The notes under the pieces: generated by a model
What the model saw: only the letters and a program-made list of their open reading frames with translations
Told to the model about the DNA's origin: nothing
Database searches by the model: none
NCBI RefSeq assembly: GCF_963678975.1
Contig: NC_089279.1
Span: 35,283,297-35,347,296 of the forward strand
Reading direction: 5' to 3'
Length of the DNA: 64,000 nucleotides
From: Dysidea avara
Lineage: Eukaryota; Porifera; Demospongiae; Dictyoceratida; Dysideidae
Part shown: in pieces, positions 10,902 to 21,717 of the stretch
Position numbering within the stretch: position 1 is the first letter of the stretch
Layout of the letters: each line of letters begins with the position of its first letter
Program-made: the position numbers and the translations under genes

Positions 10902-12281
10902 ATGGAGTCATCAAGGGGACCGGCAGACGTTGTAGTGGTTGGCGGAGGGTTAGTGGGACCACTTCAAGCCATCTTCCTCGCGAAACACGGGCATCGCGTA
11001 CGTCTGTATGAAGCTAGGGATGACATTAGAACAAATAAACAAATAGGAGGTCGAAGTATCAACCTCGCCTTGTCCGTACGTGGACGGGAGGCCCTCAAGG
11101 CAGTTGGAGTAGAAGACATAGTGATGGAGAAAGCAATACCAATGTATGGTCGTATGATACACTCCATTGATGGCAAACAGTATTCATTAGCGTACGGAGT
11201 GGGCGATCAATGCATCTACTCAGTGGACAGGCGTGCCTTGAATATGTTGCTCCTTGATGAAGCTGAAAAATGTGATAACGTTGAACTACACTTTTCTCAC
11301 AAGCTAACACGTGTACATTTCTCCAAGGATGATAAAAAGAGTACGCTGGTATTTTCAGAAGGTAAAAATGAAGAGAAAATAAACACAGATTTTTGTTTTG
11401 GTTGTGACGGTGCTTATTCAGCTGTAAGAAGACAAATGGATCGTCAGAGTGGCTTGGATTACAGTCAGGAATATATTCCACATGCCTACAAGGAGTTAAC
11501 TATCCCTGCAGATCCTAATACTAATAAATATGCATTAGAGAAAAACTATCTTCACATTTGGCCAAGGCAAGAGTTCATGCTAATAGCATTACCAAACCTT
11601 GATGAAAGCTTCACAGTAACTTTGTTCATGCCAAGAAAAATATTTGCTGGTTTAAATACCTCAGATGATATATTACGGTTTTTTGAAGAGCACTTCCCTG
11701 ATGTCATCTCAAAGATTGGACGAGAGAGATTAGTTAAAGATTTCCTCACAAATGAAACAGGTAAACTGATGTCCCTGAAGTGCTGGCCTCATTATATCGA
11801 AGAAGGGGCTCTGCTATTGGGTGATGCCGCACATGCAATGGTCCCATTTTATGGTCAGGGGATGAACGCAGGATTTGAAGATTGTCTTGTGTTTTCAGAA
11901 CTATTACAACAAAATGGTGATTTACACAAGACTGCCAGACTGTATTCAGAAGAACGGTACAAGGACTCTTATGCTATCTGTGATCTTGCCATGTACAACT
12001 ACTTAGAGATGCGTTCACATGTTAACAATCCTATGTTCCTCTTGCGACGGCAGCTTGATCGATACCTACACCACCTGTTTCCCCGGCACTTCATTCCTCT
12101 CTACACTATGGTGTCGTTTAGTAGGATCCGGTACAGTAAGGTAGTAGAACGGGCAGCCAAACAAGATAAACTGGTTCGACGAGGTATACAAACCGTTGCT
12201 TTATTAGGATTTGGTACAGTGTTGTCTTACTTGTTGTACAGGTACCATCAGAATATCACAGAACTGATATTCACACCATAG
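10902..12281 (+). CDS. KMO: Kynurenine 3-monooxygenase
   Basis: FAD-dependent aromatic hydroxylase. It turns L-kynurenine into 3-hydroxykynurenine with NADPH and O2 in tryptophan catabolism, at the outer mitochondrial membrane. The 459-residue frame has the N-terminal dinucleotide fold GGGLVG (14-19), the family motif GRSINLALSVRGR (50-62), GCDGAYSAVR (167-176) and the FAD-ribityl motif GDAAH followed by PFYGQGMNAGFEDC (307-328). A hydrophobic anchor lies at ~430-446, where KMO has its membrane-targeting tail. Length is close to the animal enzyme (about 480). The whole gene is one exon, unlike the multi-exon vertebrate gene. The start is the first ATG of the frame and precedes the Rossmann strand by the usual few residues. 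Identification is firm. Confidence 0.97.
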   Translation: MESSRGPADVVVVGGGLVGPLQAIFLAKHGHRVRLYEARDDIRTNKQIGGRSINLALSVRGREALKAVGVEDIVMEKAIPMYGRMIHSIDGKQYSLAYGVGDQCIYSVDRRALNMLLLDEAEKCDNVELHFSHKLTRVHFSKDDKKSTLVFSEGKNEEKINTDFCFGCDGAYSAVRRQMDRQSGLDYSQEYIPHAYKELTIPADPNTNKYALEKNYLHIWPRQEFMLIALPNLDESFTVTLFMPRKIFAGLNTSDDILRFFEEHFPDVISKIGRERLVKDFLTNETGKLMSLKCWPHYIEEGALLLGDAAHAMVPFYGQGMNAGFEDCLVFSELLQQNGDLHKTARLYSEERYKDSYAICDLAMYNYLEMRSHVNNPMFLLRRQLDRYLHHLFPRHFIPLYTMVSFSRIRYSKVVERAAKQDKLVRRGIQTVALLGFGTVLSYLLYRYHQNITELIFTP

Positions 12282-12329
12282 GGTTATTTAGTATTTCTGT
12301 ATTTATTGTGTAGGAGTTAACATATATTA

Positions 12330-12335
12330 AATAAA
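12330..12335 (+). terminator. Polyadenylation signal of KMO
   Basis: Canonical AATAAA 49 bases after the KMO stop codon. Confidence 0.7.
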
Positions 12336-12492
12336 ACTTTTCTGTTTGATAACATAAAATAACTCTGTCAGTATTAGCAGGTAAAACATACTGTACAGAA
12401 AATAATATTGTTATTCTGTGTACTTATTCAAAATTACAGAAATAATAACTCTGTATATAAATAAAATAAAAGCTCTCTTATATTTTGTCAAT

Positions 12493-14432
12493 TCAAGGGA
12501 CAGCATCATGTGGCCATTTGAGGTGTTTGTGAATACTCTTGTTCCCCCTTGCCTGACGACCATACACTTCAAGATTCTGTCCTGACCTCCATCCGACCTC
12601 CCTGGCAGTTGTGATTGGGAATGGATTAGTGTCATCTTGTTTGGGTAATGGTAGAGGGGGTAGTTTGAGTGGTGACTGCTCTGGACTCTTTTGGTCGCCA
12701 TTTTTCATCACTTCTGCTTCGTCCTCATTAGTGTACCACTGTTGTCTAGTGTCCAGTATTTCTCTGCGTAACTATCATAAACATAGTTATTACCTGAACG
12801 TTGTAGCAGATCACAATTGATTCAAGAGGCTTATTTTGTACAAAATCATGATAAAAACTACAGGCTTTTATCCTACTAACCAGACTGTGTTTTTATATTG
12901 GGGCTGAGAAAAAGGTCCAGTGAATATGGCTTGGTTCGGCTTGTTTTTGGACACTCAACAAGCACATTAAGTACAAGGGTAGCTATATCAAACAGGCAAG
13001 GTTTATAATTAATGATCACTCAGTGGGCGTGGCTCCATGTAAGCAGCAATGGGCATAGATTTGTGATAAATGGGTGTGGCTGTACGTATGCCTGTAGACA
13101 CAAATCCCAATACATGGGTGTGGCTCGCAAAAGAAGCTGTGACTAGGCTATGATGCGTTAAGTTGCAAAAAAAGGAAGCAATTTTACATACAATGAAAAC
13201 AGTGGCCACCTGTTTATAACACCACCTCTTTCTCTCTATAAAGACAAAAGAATTTGTACACTAACTCACCCGTCTAAAGCAGCATTCTGCCAGCTTAGAT
13301 GAGTCCATTGCATGTGGAAGGTGTGAATGTTCTTGCTAATGAACAAGCCTTTCCTGCAGCCTAACACCAATCAGACACTGCGCAATGGAATCCCCAAATT
13401 TCAGGAGAATACATAGTGGTATGTTTCTGACCCAATCACAAAAGAAAATAATGCACTTACCAACGGGCAGATGTGGGGGTTAGGTATGATTAGTGGGGAA
13501 TCGACTGCTAACCTTGGCCCAGGTAGTGGGGTATTTGACCAACAAAGCTGATATCTTGTTGAGCTTTAACACTCTCAGTCTTTTCTTTCAAACACTGAGA
13601 TCTCTCACATTAAGGTCTTCAGTATGTATCTCTTCCACTCAAGGTTCACTACTAGATCACGTGCAAAAGCAAGCTGTTTGGTATTATTATAATGATTGCA
13701 AAGCCTCATAAGAGAGTATAAAATGTAATATGGGTACAAAAACACTAAGTAGGTCAGTTTCATTTGGTAATTTGCTCCATGATATAATGGTAGCCAGAAA
13801 GAAACTGAATTTATTATATACATCAATCCGTGTAAATCATGGCCTCTGGTAATTCCACGAGACACGTTGAGTGATGTAGCTCCAAGCCGAGCATGAAAAC
13901 TGAAAAGTGCTTTAGTGTCACTTGGTAGCTACGCCTTCTGGTCATGGTAGTAAAATGAGAGTTGTTGTCTTGCTATCCCCTACCATTCCCGTGGTCTTTC
14001 ACTGGGGGATAAGTGGGGATTATGGGCATGAAAAATGGCTCCAGGTAATGGGGGTTAGAACTTTATAATGTTCAAATCCCCACCTCTGCCCAAGTCGTAG
14101 TAGTGGGGCAAAACATTGATAAGTGCATAATACAGTCTGGCTACACAAGACAAGCCAGCTAGCTTGCAAGTGTTTATACAATTGGCTAGTCACTATTATC
14201 ATACAGCTGCGGATCACTACGTTTACCTGTTTGTAGTATTCTGATACAAATCCCCAAGTCTGTGGCCAATTTTTGGAGGCAACATATTCGTGATGCACAT
14301 GGGACTTCCTACACAAAACACCAGAAAGTATATATTGTCACCTTTGTTTCGTCTTGGCACTCACCAAATTTCATTGTTGTGTACCATGTTACATTGCGCT
14401 GGCGTTAATTTCAAATTCGCAGCAGCGGCCAT
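12493..14432 (-). CDS. CIMIP1: CIMIP1/LLC1-like ciliary microtubule inner protein (3 exons)
   Basis: Built from three phase-matched exons. Exon 1 (14365-14432) starts MAAAANLKLTPAQ and ends NEIW, with donor TG|GTGAGT. Exon 2 (14227-14308) contains the hallmark KNWPQTWGFVSEYYKQ, between acceptor TGTGTAG and donor CAG|GTAAAC. Exon 3 (12493-12771), after acceptor GATAG, contains NPFPITTAREVGWRS and ends LKWPHDAVP. Total 142 residues; human CIMIP1 (C20orf85, LLC1) is about 137. The shared marks are an N-terminal NEIW-type segment, NWPQ-WGF, TT---GWRS and a terminal WP. The family comprises ciliary proteins, CIMIP1 being annotated as a microtubule inner protein of axonemal doublets. The gene is convergent with KMO. 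Each exon alone is short. The ~1.4-kb intron 2 carries GTGTGGC-rich repeats. Confidence 0.85.
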
Positions 14433-15219
14433 GCTGCGTGGTTAGTAGAAACACTTTCAACCCGACTTGACACTACGTTTGCTCCACGGTCTACGCCTCA
14501 GGCCTAGTTCGATGTTTCCATAGCAACAAAAATACTCACGTGAACTACAGACGTAAACCGAACAAGATTTTAATTCGCGTAAGTATGCAGCAGCATTGTA
14601 TAGTACTGGTACTGTGTCAGTTTGCGATTCAAAATGTTATTTTTGTTCGAGTTTTTATAGCAGACACTGACTAGTCTGGCGGCGCCCGCCCCTTCGCATA
14701 GTATATTCGGAGGGGCGGGCGCCGCCAGACTAGACACTGACTACGCGTCAGTAATATATTTAGAAGCGCGACGTCCGCAGCTCCTTTGAAATCTCGTACC
14801 CCTCTTTGAACTGTAGTTGTAGCTAGATAAGGCCGTGCAAAGTTAATTATGTGTTTCTGGTTCTACCAATTCTCCAAAATTGACCAGGCTTGGTTTTTTT
14901 TTTTTTTACAACTTTTATGTGATGCACTACATTTAGCTAACATGGAATTATAAAACCAAATTTATGGTGTAAAGTTAGTGCATCTTTGTAAGAAAAGAGT
15001 GTTTACAAGACATTAAAACTTTCAAAATATTATAAATTATTGTATGGTGATTGCACAATTCATTCAGCAAAAAAATTACCAGGGAAGGGAACCAGAAACA
15101 CTAATTGTAATTGTAAATTTTGGATAGAGGCATAGCCTGTACATCCAAATCATACGCACAATAAAGTAGCTATACCCATTAAAAATCATACATTATATTA
15201 CTATAGTGTCTGTCCAGCA
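14433..15219. other. 5' flank of the CIMIP1-like gene; no further gene
   Basis: Contains the GC-rich 63-bp foldback listed separately, a short T tract near 14890-14905 and no coding frame. Sequence nearest the gene is relatively CG-rich, as expected of a promoter. Confidence 0.4.
14671..14733. mobile_element. 63-bp GC-rich foldback micro-MITE
   Basis: Perfect 23-bp arms (14671-14693 and 14711-14733) starting CTAGTCTGGCGGCG and separated by 17 bases. Directly flanking both ends is ACACTGA (14664-14670 and 14734-14740), which looks like a 7-8-bp target-site duplication. The arms are almost pure G/C in an otherwise AT-rich region. It lies ~240 bases upstream of the CIMIP1-like start codon. Alternatively it is a regulatory palindrome, but the flanking direct repeat favours insertion. 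Confidence 0.7.
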
Positions 15220-17110
15220 GATTCTTAAATTGATTAGGGGAGTTGGAGTCAATCACTGATTGGGGTAAAGAATTTCAATCATTAATCACTCTAACTGAAA
15301 AGAAGGATGATCTTAATAAACAATTTGTATGTGGCTTGAATAATTTCATGTTGTGTCCTCTTGTTGTTGTGATTGTGGAGAATGACAATAAGTTCTCTGT
15401 ATTTATGTTATAGAAAAAGGTCGTAGATCTCCTCTAAGCCTGCAAAGATGGTAAATTTATTGATCATAAGACAAATAACGACAGGTGGTAATCATTCTAG
15501 TGGCTCTTCGCTGTATAGCTTCTATCTTATGTTTATCCATGATGTAGCATGGCTCCCAAATTGCATTATTATACTCAAACAGTGAGATTTGTATAGTTTA
15601 AGCATAATGTCTGAGTCCTTACATTCAAATACTTTAGAAATGAGACCTAAAATACGGTTTGCCTTATTTGTAGTCAAATCTGTGTGAGTGTGGAACTTAA
15701 GTTTAGAGTCCATGCAAATTCCCAGATCACATATGTCCTCCAAAAGTTCAAGTGCAACACCATGTAGGGTATACTTGTGGTTGCGGTTAGCAGCAGGATT
15801 ACCAATATGTAAGATTTTACACTTAGTGACATTAAAAGACAAAAGCCATGTTTCAGACCACTGTTCAAGAACATCTATATCATGTTGTAACTGCACAAAC
15901 AGTCCTCAGGAGAGCAAATAATCCGATAAAGCTTAATGTCATCGGCAAACATTCAAAGGGAACTGGAAACTAGAGATGGCAATTCATTCACATACAGGGC
16001 AAACAAAAGAGGGCCTAGTGCCAATCCCTGTGGGACACCACTACTTACTCTTGCCCATGACAACAAAAATCCATTAACATGGACACATTGGTGCCTGCCA
16101 ACAAGGAAACATCGAAACCATTTGAGAAATTGGCCATCCACACCGTATCCTTTGAGCTTGCTCAAGAGTCTACTATGAGGCACACTATTGAAGGCCTTAG
16201 AAAAATCTAAATATATGACATCAGTTGGGAGTCCCTAATCCAAAGCAGAAGTCCAATCATTTAAAACATATAAAAGCTGAGTACAACATGACCTATGAGG
16301 AATAAACCCATGTTGTTTGTCTGATAATAAATTATGGTCGAAGAGGTGAGATAATAGTGTCTTTGACTATTGATTCTAATAATTTAATAATCACTGAAGT
16401 TACGCACACCGGACGATAGTTATTAATTTTACTTTTGCTCCCTTTCTTAAAAATTGGCGTGATGTGTCCGATCTTCCAATTGTTTGGCAGCAATCCACTA
16501 TCAAGGGATTTGGTAAACAACATAGACAAAGGAACACATAACTGGTCAGCACAGTTTTTTTAGAATTATAGGAGGCCATCCATAAGGTCCAGGTGATTTG
16601 TCACACTTCAGAGACTGCAATTTCTCAAGCACTATAGCTGGGGTGACTTCAACCGAAGACAAAGAGGGAAGGTCATCTCTGTATGTAGCAAAAATTGGAA
16701 CAGTATTAGGGTCTCCATCAACAAACACACTAGAAAAGAAATCATTGAAAGCATTTAGTAGTCAGAATGATGAAGCTGACCATCAATTCCTTCCACACAC
16801 CCAATACTCGCATGAGTTTTAACCCTGCTTTTAACATAACTCCAAAATACCTTAGGATTCTGCTTGACATTGTTGGCAATCCCACATTCAAAGTTCCTAT
16901 GGAGGTTATGTGTCAAAGTACACAAAGCATTGCGAGTGCTAGTATATGCAGTATAGTCTGATTGAGAGCGGGATCTAGTGTATTTCCTCCATCAGTGGTT
17001 TCTTCTGTTTTTAAGAGATTTGGCCTCATGTGTAATATAAATGTTGTTATTTTTGTGTTACAGGAACAGTTTCGTGCAAGAAACTATTGAAGGTATCAGA
17101 GAAATAATCC
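15220..17110 (-). mobile_element. Degraded LINE (CR1/L2-like) reverse transcriptase
   Basis: Minus-strand pieces in the correct order but different frames: FWSYVKSRVKTHA, then SLKCDKSPGPYGWPP, then IGHITPIFKKGSKSKINNYR, then SSGVPQGLALGPLLFALYVN, then WLLSFNVTKCKILHIG, then near 15245 the complement of a DWNSLP-type C-terminus. This is the palm and thumb of a non-LTR reverse transcriptase. Several frameshifts and stops make it inactive. No endonuclease domain was seen, so it is 5'-truncated. Confidence 0.85.
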
Positions 17111-19104
17111 CACACATCCAAAACACATATAATTAACTTTTCGTGGCCTAATGTAAGTATAGCTAGATAATGTATGTACCTTTGCTATTATAGCAATTTA
17201 TAGTTTGGGCATGCGTTCATAATAAAGGTGAGTGTATTCTTTCTGTAGTATATCATAGACATTGTCATACAATATGGGGGGGAGACACAAAAAAAATTCA
17301 CTCTACTACTACAAATACACTACTACCACCACTACCACTACTACTACTACTAACTAACTAAGGGTAAAGGGGATTGTCATTATCAGACCCCTGCAGAGCC
17401 CAATATCTGAGGATCATTCCGGCATTGTTAGTCCATAACGCAACAGACAGTTGCTGGAAGAGATTTTTCGAGCTAACTTGGGAGGAACACCACTACGGGG
17501 AGTGGTTCAGTCAGCAATGATGTTTAAAGATCACAAAGCAAATGGGATCCAGGCTCCAAAAGTTTCCACTACTAAGGGAATAAAATCTGCTCCTACACCT
17601 GTACCTTCACTACAGCTACCAGATGTTTCTTGTCCTTGGCCAACTCTCCAGCTGCAGCAGCCACCCAAGCACAAGAAGTAGATGAGGAAATATAAGCTAG
17701 CTGAGTAGTACTGCACACGGAGACATCAAAATAGACAGAGTGACCATGCTGAAAGTCAGGATGGAAAATATCACCTGGCATAAACCATCATTATAGGAAG
17801 CACGCTGCTCCTTAAGAACACCAGGGTGATCTTGTGATAAAGTATTATAAAGGATGTCAACCAGGGAATCATGACGACGGATTCTCATCAGAGCCTAACA
17901 AATGATCGCCAAAGCAACCTGTAGGTGAGAGGCAAGTACACAGTGGAGAATGAGGAAATAAAGCAACTCCCAGCCACAGACGTAGGCCTACAACAAATTC
18001 AGGTTCAGAGATGACTAATCCAAGACAGGCTCAAGGAATAGCCTTAAGCCAACCACTACTGGTACCAGAGGAATGTACCAGGGCAGTCAAACAAGCCTGA
18101 TCCCTAATACTGAAATAAGCATACAAATCATCAAATAAAAGGTGGGTGTATTTATATTTTACGTACACTTTAGTATATTCAGCATTACGTGTACTACATC
18201 TTACATTGGTCCGGAACTCTTGCATGGCTTCTACAAATTCTGAAATCTTAACTCACAACAATTTTCATATACCAAGCACTTCGTGATCTGATCATTCAGG
18301 ATACCACAAATTTTTTCTCTGAAATATTGCCAAAAAAATCTTTGAAATCTTATACAGGGTTTTTACAAGTTGTGGACCCCTCGACTAGGCCCACGGCCTT
18401 GGGAAAGAAACCCCAGAGCCCGGTTCTGTATGTACGAGATACTCGTTGAAATACTCTAAAGAACAGCTATTACATGCAGGACTTGTGTTAATGTCTACAG
18501 TTTCTGGGGTTTCAACCCTTGACTCTTTTCTTGTGCCAAGTTTCCTCATTGTATTAATAATAGATCAGCCACAAAAACACTCTCTGTGCTACCAGTAAGT
18601 CAGTTTGGCTAATAATTTTGCTATCTGCTGAGTGACAATATGATTCTATTGATAGAATTCGAGTCAAGTCTTTACACATCAATATATAGCAGTGTGCAGT
18701 TTATGTATTATTTCTCCTTGCATTCATTCGTAAACCTGTGGAATGGTCCAGATCCTACTTGCTCTTGTTACCTAGTAGTAGCTCTGTGCACTTCCAAATT
18801 AGATACCCCAGAGACAACACTTCCCCTTCACAGGAGTGGTGGAGAAAGCTAAAGAGTGAGGGGGCCAACTTTGAGGTATACAACAGCTATACCATTTTGT
18901 GGGGTCTGGAAGCAAGCCCCCAGGAAAAATTTTCGACTACGATCACCCTTGGTTAATTAAGTAGCCACCAAAGATGTAAAATTCAACTGTTCTATTAGAG
19001 TGGTTGTCTGCTCTATTAGAGTATCTCAATCTTTTGTTATTAGCATTGACCAATAGAGAAGTACTTCCAAATTTACAGTGTATTAAATATAAAGGCATCA
19101 ATGG
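17111..19104. other. No gene supported
   Basis: An ACT/CCA trinucleotide run lies near 17300-17352. A 76-codon frame at 17451-17681 has protein-like composition but no recognised domain, and could be an old transposon piece. Near 18720 FVNLWNGPDPT resembles a LINE C-terminus (RVVNIWNLLP in the 24-26-kb copy). Two CTCTATTAGAG units sit at 18990-19025. Confidence 0.35.
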
Positions 19105-19282
19105 TCACTCACTCACTCACTCACTCACTCACTCACTCACTCACTCACTCACTCACTCACTCACTCACTCACTCACTCACTCACTCACTCACTCACTCAC
19201 TCACTCACTCACTCACTCACTCACTCACTCACTCACTCACTCACTCACTCACTCACTCACTCACTCACTCACTCACTCACTC
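19105..19282. repeat. (TCAC)n microsatellite, ~44 units
   Basis: About 178 bases of uninterrupted TCAC. It is open in several frames (Thr-His-Ser-Leu repeats), which is an artefact of a 4-base period, not a gene. Confidence 0.97.
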
Positions 19283-20909
19283 GCTGATCACCTCACTTAA
19301 TTTCTGCTTTATAAATGAAAATTCTAGTGTAAATGCTGCTTGCATATAAACATTTGTAATTTCATAGATCTACCAATAGAAGTACAGACCAGTGGCATAA
19401 CTGTAGGTGGATCTAGTAAGGCCTATGTCCAAATAAAAAACCCAGTGCCATACCACTACCAGAGGTTTGCATGCCACAAAAAGTGGAATGTGTATCTAGT
19501 TTGGTAAGGCACAGAGCTCTGCCAGGCAGCCAGGAACATCTTTATAGATTTTTGAATACTAAGCCTGTCTTAACCCCCAACTATCTCTATTAGAAAATTT
19601 AGTTTCTATATAACTACACACTGCATTAGGTGATGCAATATACACATGTGTAGCCAGTGGAGCAACTACCATTGAGATAACCGAGGCTTGAATGAAGAGA
19701 ATTTAGTACTGCAAAAGATTGATATACTCTAATAGAGCAGTTACTTTTGCTCAATTCTAATAGAGCATTCAGGTTTGCAATTTACTTGCTATATGCCCTT
19801 GGTAGCCAAAGACTTGAGATACATGTAACCTCAATGTGTGGAAAGATTATGATGATAAGAATCATATTGTCACTTATATACATCAGCAGCTAGCAAAATT
19901 ATTAGGATCACAAACAAAACTATTGTCTAAAACTTTTCTCAATTGATCTAGGACCACTAACATGAAATATTGACCAAAATAATATCTTTATGACACCTTG
20001 GCAGTGATAGCCAACCTTCAGTGCAATACAAATTGCCTCCAATATAGTTATAATTATATATTCTTAATTTAATGAGTGACTGACTTATTGACTGATTGAT
20101 GCAACCACTAATGCTACGGGCTTGAGTTTTCACTGTTAGATGTCACTTCAGCCCAACAGTATGTACAATGTGTGCATTATGGACTTACCTTCTGTGTTCT
20201 ATTTCTTTTCACTGGCAGGCAAGGTATTGATCCATGACAGTTCGAAATAACTTCCCTGTAGCTGACTATCATACTTATTTTACCATTTTAAAGTGACTGC
20301 AGTGGTGCTTCTCATTCTTTTCTTTTGTAATCTGCTGAATGTACCTGAAAACGATGTGTAATGGCCACTTAACTTCTCAGTAATTGATGGTCGAGGCACA
20401 CACTCAGATGCAAAACCTTGCACCATTCTTTCTTTTGATGTGGTAAATGTGAGTAAACAATCAAAAAATTATGATTTTAAGTTCCATTAGGGATCATAAA
20501 AATAGAAAGTAGGGAAACAAGGGAGGTCGCCTACACCTGCAAATATATTAAAGGAAATTTAATTCCTTATTTAGAAACTTGAGTAAAGTGTTTAACTCGC
20601 TGGAGTCCGTGGTATGTAACTAGCTACTAGTATAATCATGAACTGTTCTCATGACCACATCCTATCTCTAACACAAGAGTGATGGTGGGGTGGGTGGGAT
20701 GCAATTGGTGAATGAGATTAAGATTATGTGGCCTTACTAGCAGTCTTGACTAAACATTTAAAAGGCGAACATGTATAGCATTATAAAATAACAATAATGT
20801 GATGTATAAAGGAAAACTACAACATTTTACACCACAATATGTATGCCTACTACACTAAAAGCTATATGTCACTTCACAACTCATATCAAACTGCATCTTC
20901 TTTTTGTGT
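19283..20909. other. No gene seen
   Basis: Non-coding. Two TCTAATAGAGCA units at about 19725-19770. The rest shows no structure I can name; the end may contain 3' untranslated sequence of the EGF gene remnant. Confidence 0.35.
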
Positions 20910-21717
20910 TTAGCTAAGTGTAATTGTGTATGAATTACTCCTCGCAATATTGTGAAACTTTTGATCTTGAGATGGAGTTACATGTTGCTCTGGACTTTTA
21001 CTATGTCGTACTTGAGTCTTCCTTATTGAAGTAAAGTAGTACCATGTAAATGCTATTCCCAAAATTATTAGCAGAACAACAATAACTGCACGTAAAACAA
21101 CAGAAACTGCTATAGTAGCAGTTGACTCATCTGATGACAATGACAACTGTACACGATTACAGGTGTGATCATTTCTATCAAGGGCATAACTGGAGTTACA
21201 AGAACATCTATAGGATCCTGGCTGGTTGATACACACTTGACTACAATTCCCATTACTTCACTGACACTCATCAACATCAAAGCAGCTAGTACCATTAGAT
21301 GATACGATAAGTTGTACCCTGGGTAACAATAACATTGATAAGACAGCATTTAATAAAACCCCCTTGATGGCAAGAAGTCAAAGATTAAGTAGAGGTTGAA
21401 TGTAGAGAAGATCACAGATCCTGGCTGTTGTGGCTCCTACAGTGTGTGCCTAAACTGCATGTTGCGGGGGACCAAATCACCACTGGGTCTGGGATTTTTT
21501 TTCTGAATTCTTCAACGTTTTAGTTACATGTTTCAGACTCCCTGTATTCACAGGCTTTAGCCTTCTCACAAGTCCCTAATGGGATAGCATTTAATAAAAA
21601 TAAAGAAGTGGTACCACTGACACATAGCTGTTCACAGGGAATATTGGCACAATAATCTGGAGAGATGCATTTGTTAGTGGTGGGATCGTATGTAAACTGG
21701 GTGGAATGACTTGCCAA
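20910..21717 (-). pseudogene. EGF-domain transmembrane protein, broken copy
   Basis: The 3' part (20910-21236) reads as a calcium-binding-type EGF C-terminus (CINQPGSYRCSCNSSYALD, then a final Cys), a single transmembrane segment (VVLRAVIVVLLIILGIAFTW) and a ~45-residue cytoplasmic tail ending SYTITLS. Upstream the EGF homology continues (TSCFDVDECQ) but hits an in-frame TGA at 21258-21260 and a frame change near 21310 (CYCYPGY in another frame). A cysteine-bearing segment at 21520-21717 (NKCISPDYCANIPCEQLC) may be the preceding EGF unit. Type I membrane receptor or adhesion protein by architecture. The stop and frameshift suggest a pseudogene or a decayed duplicate; sequencing error is the alternative. 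Confidence 0.65.

Noticed and set aside
11095-11481. 128-codon minus-strand frame
   Set aside because: Shadow of the KMO coding frame.
17451-17681. 76-codon protein-like frame
   Set aside because: No domain, no splice context, next to a decayed LINE; probably an old transposon piece.
19004-19349. Open frames of Leu-Thr-His-Ser repeats
   Set aside because: Pure consequence of a TCAC microsatellite, open in several frames; no gene features outside it.
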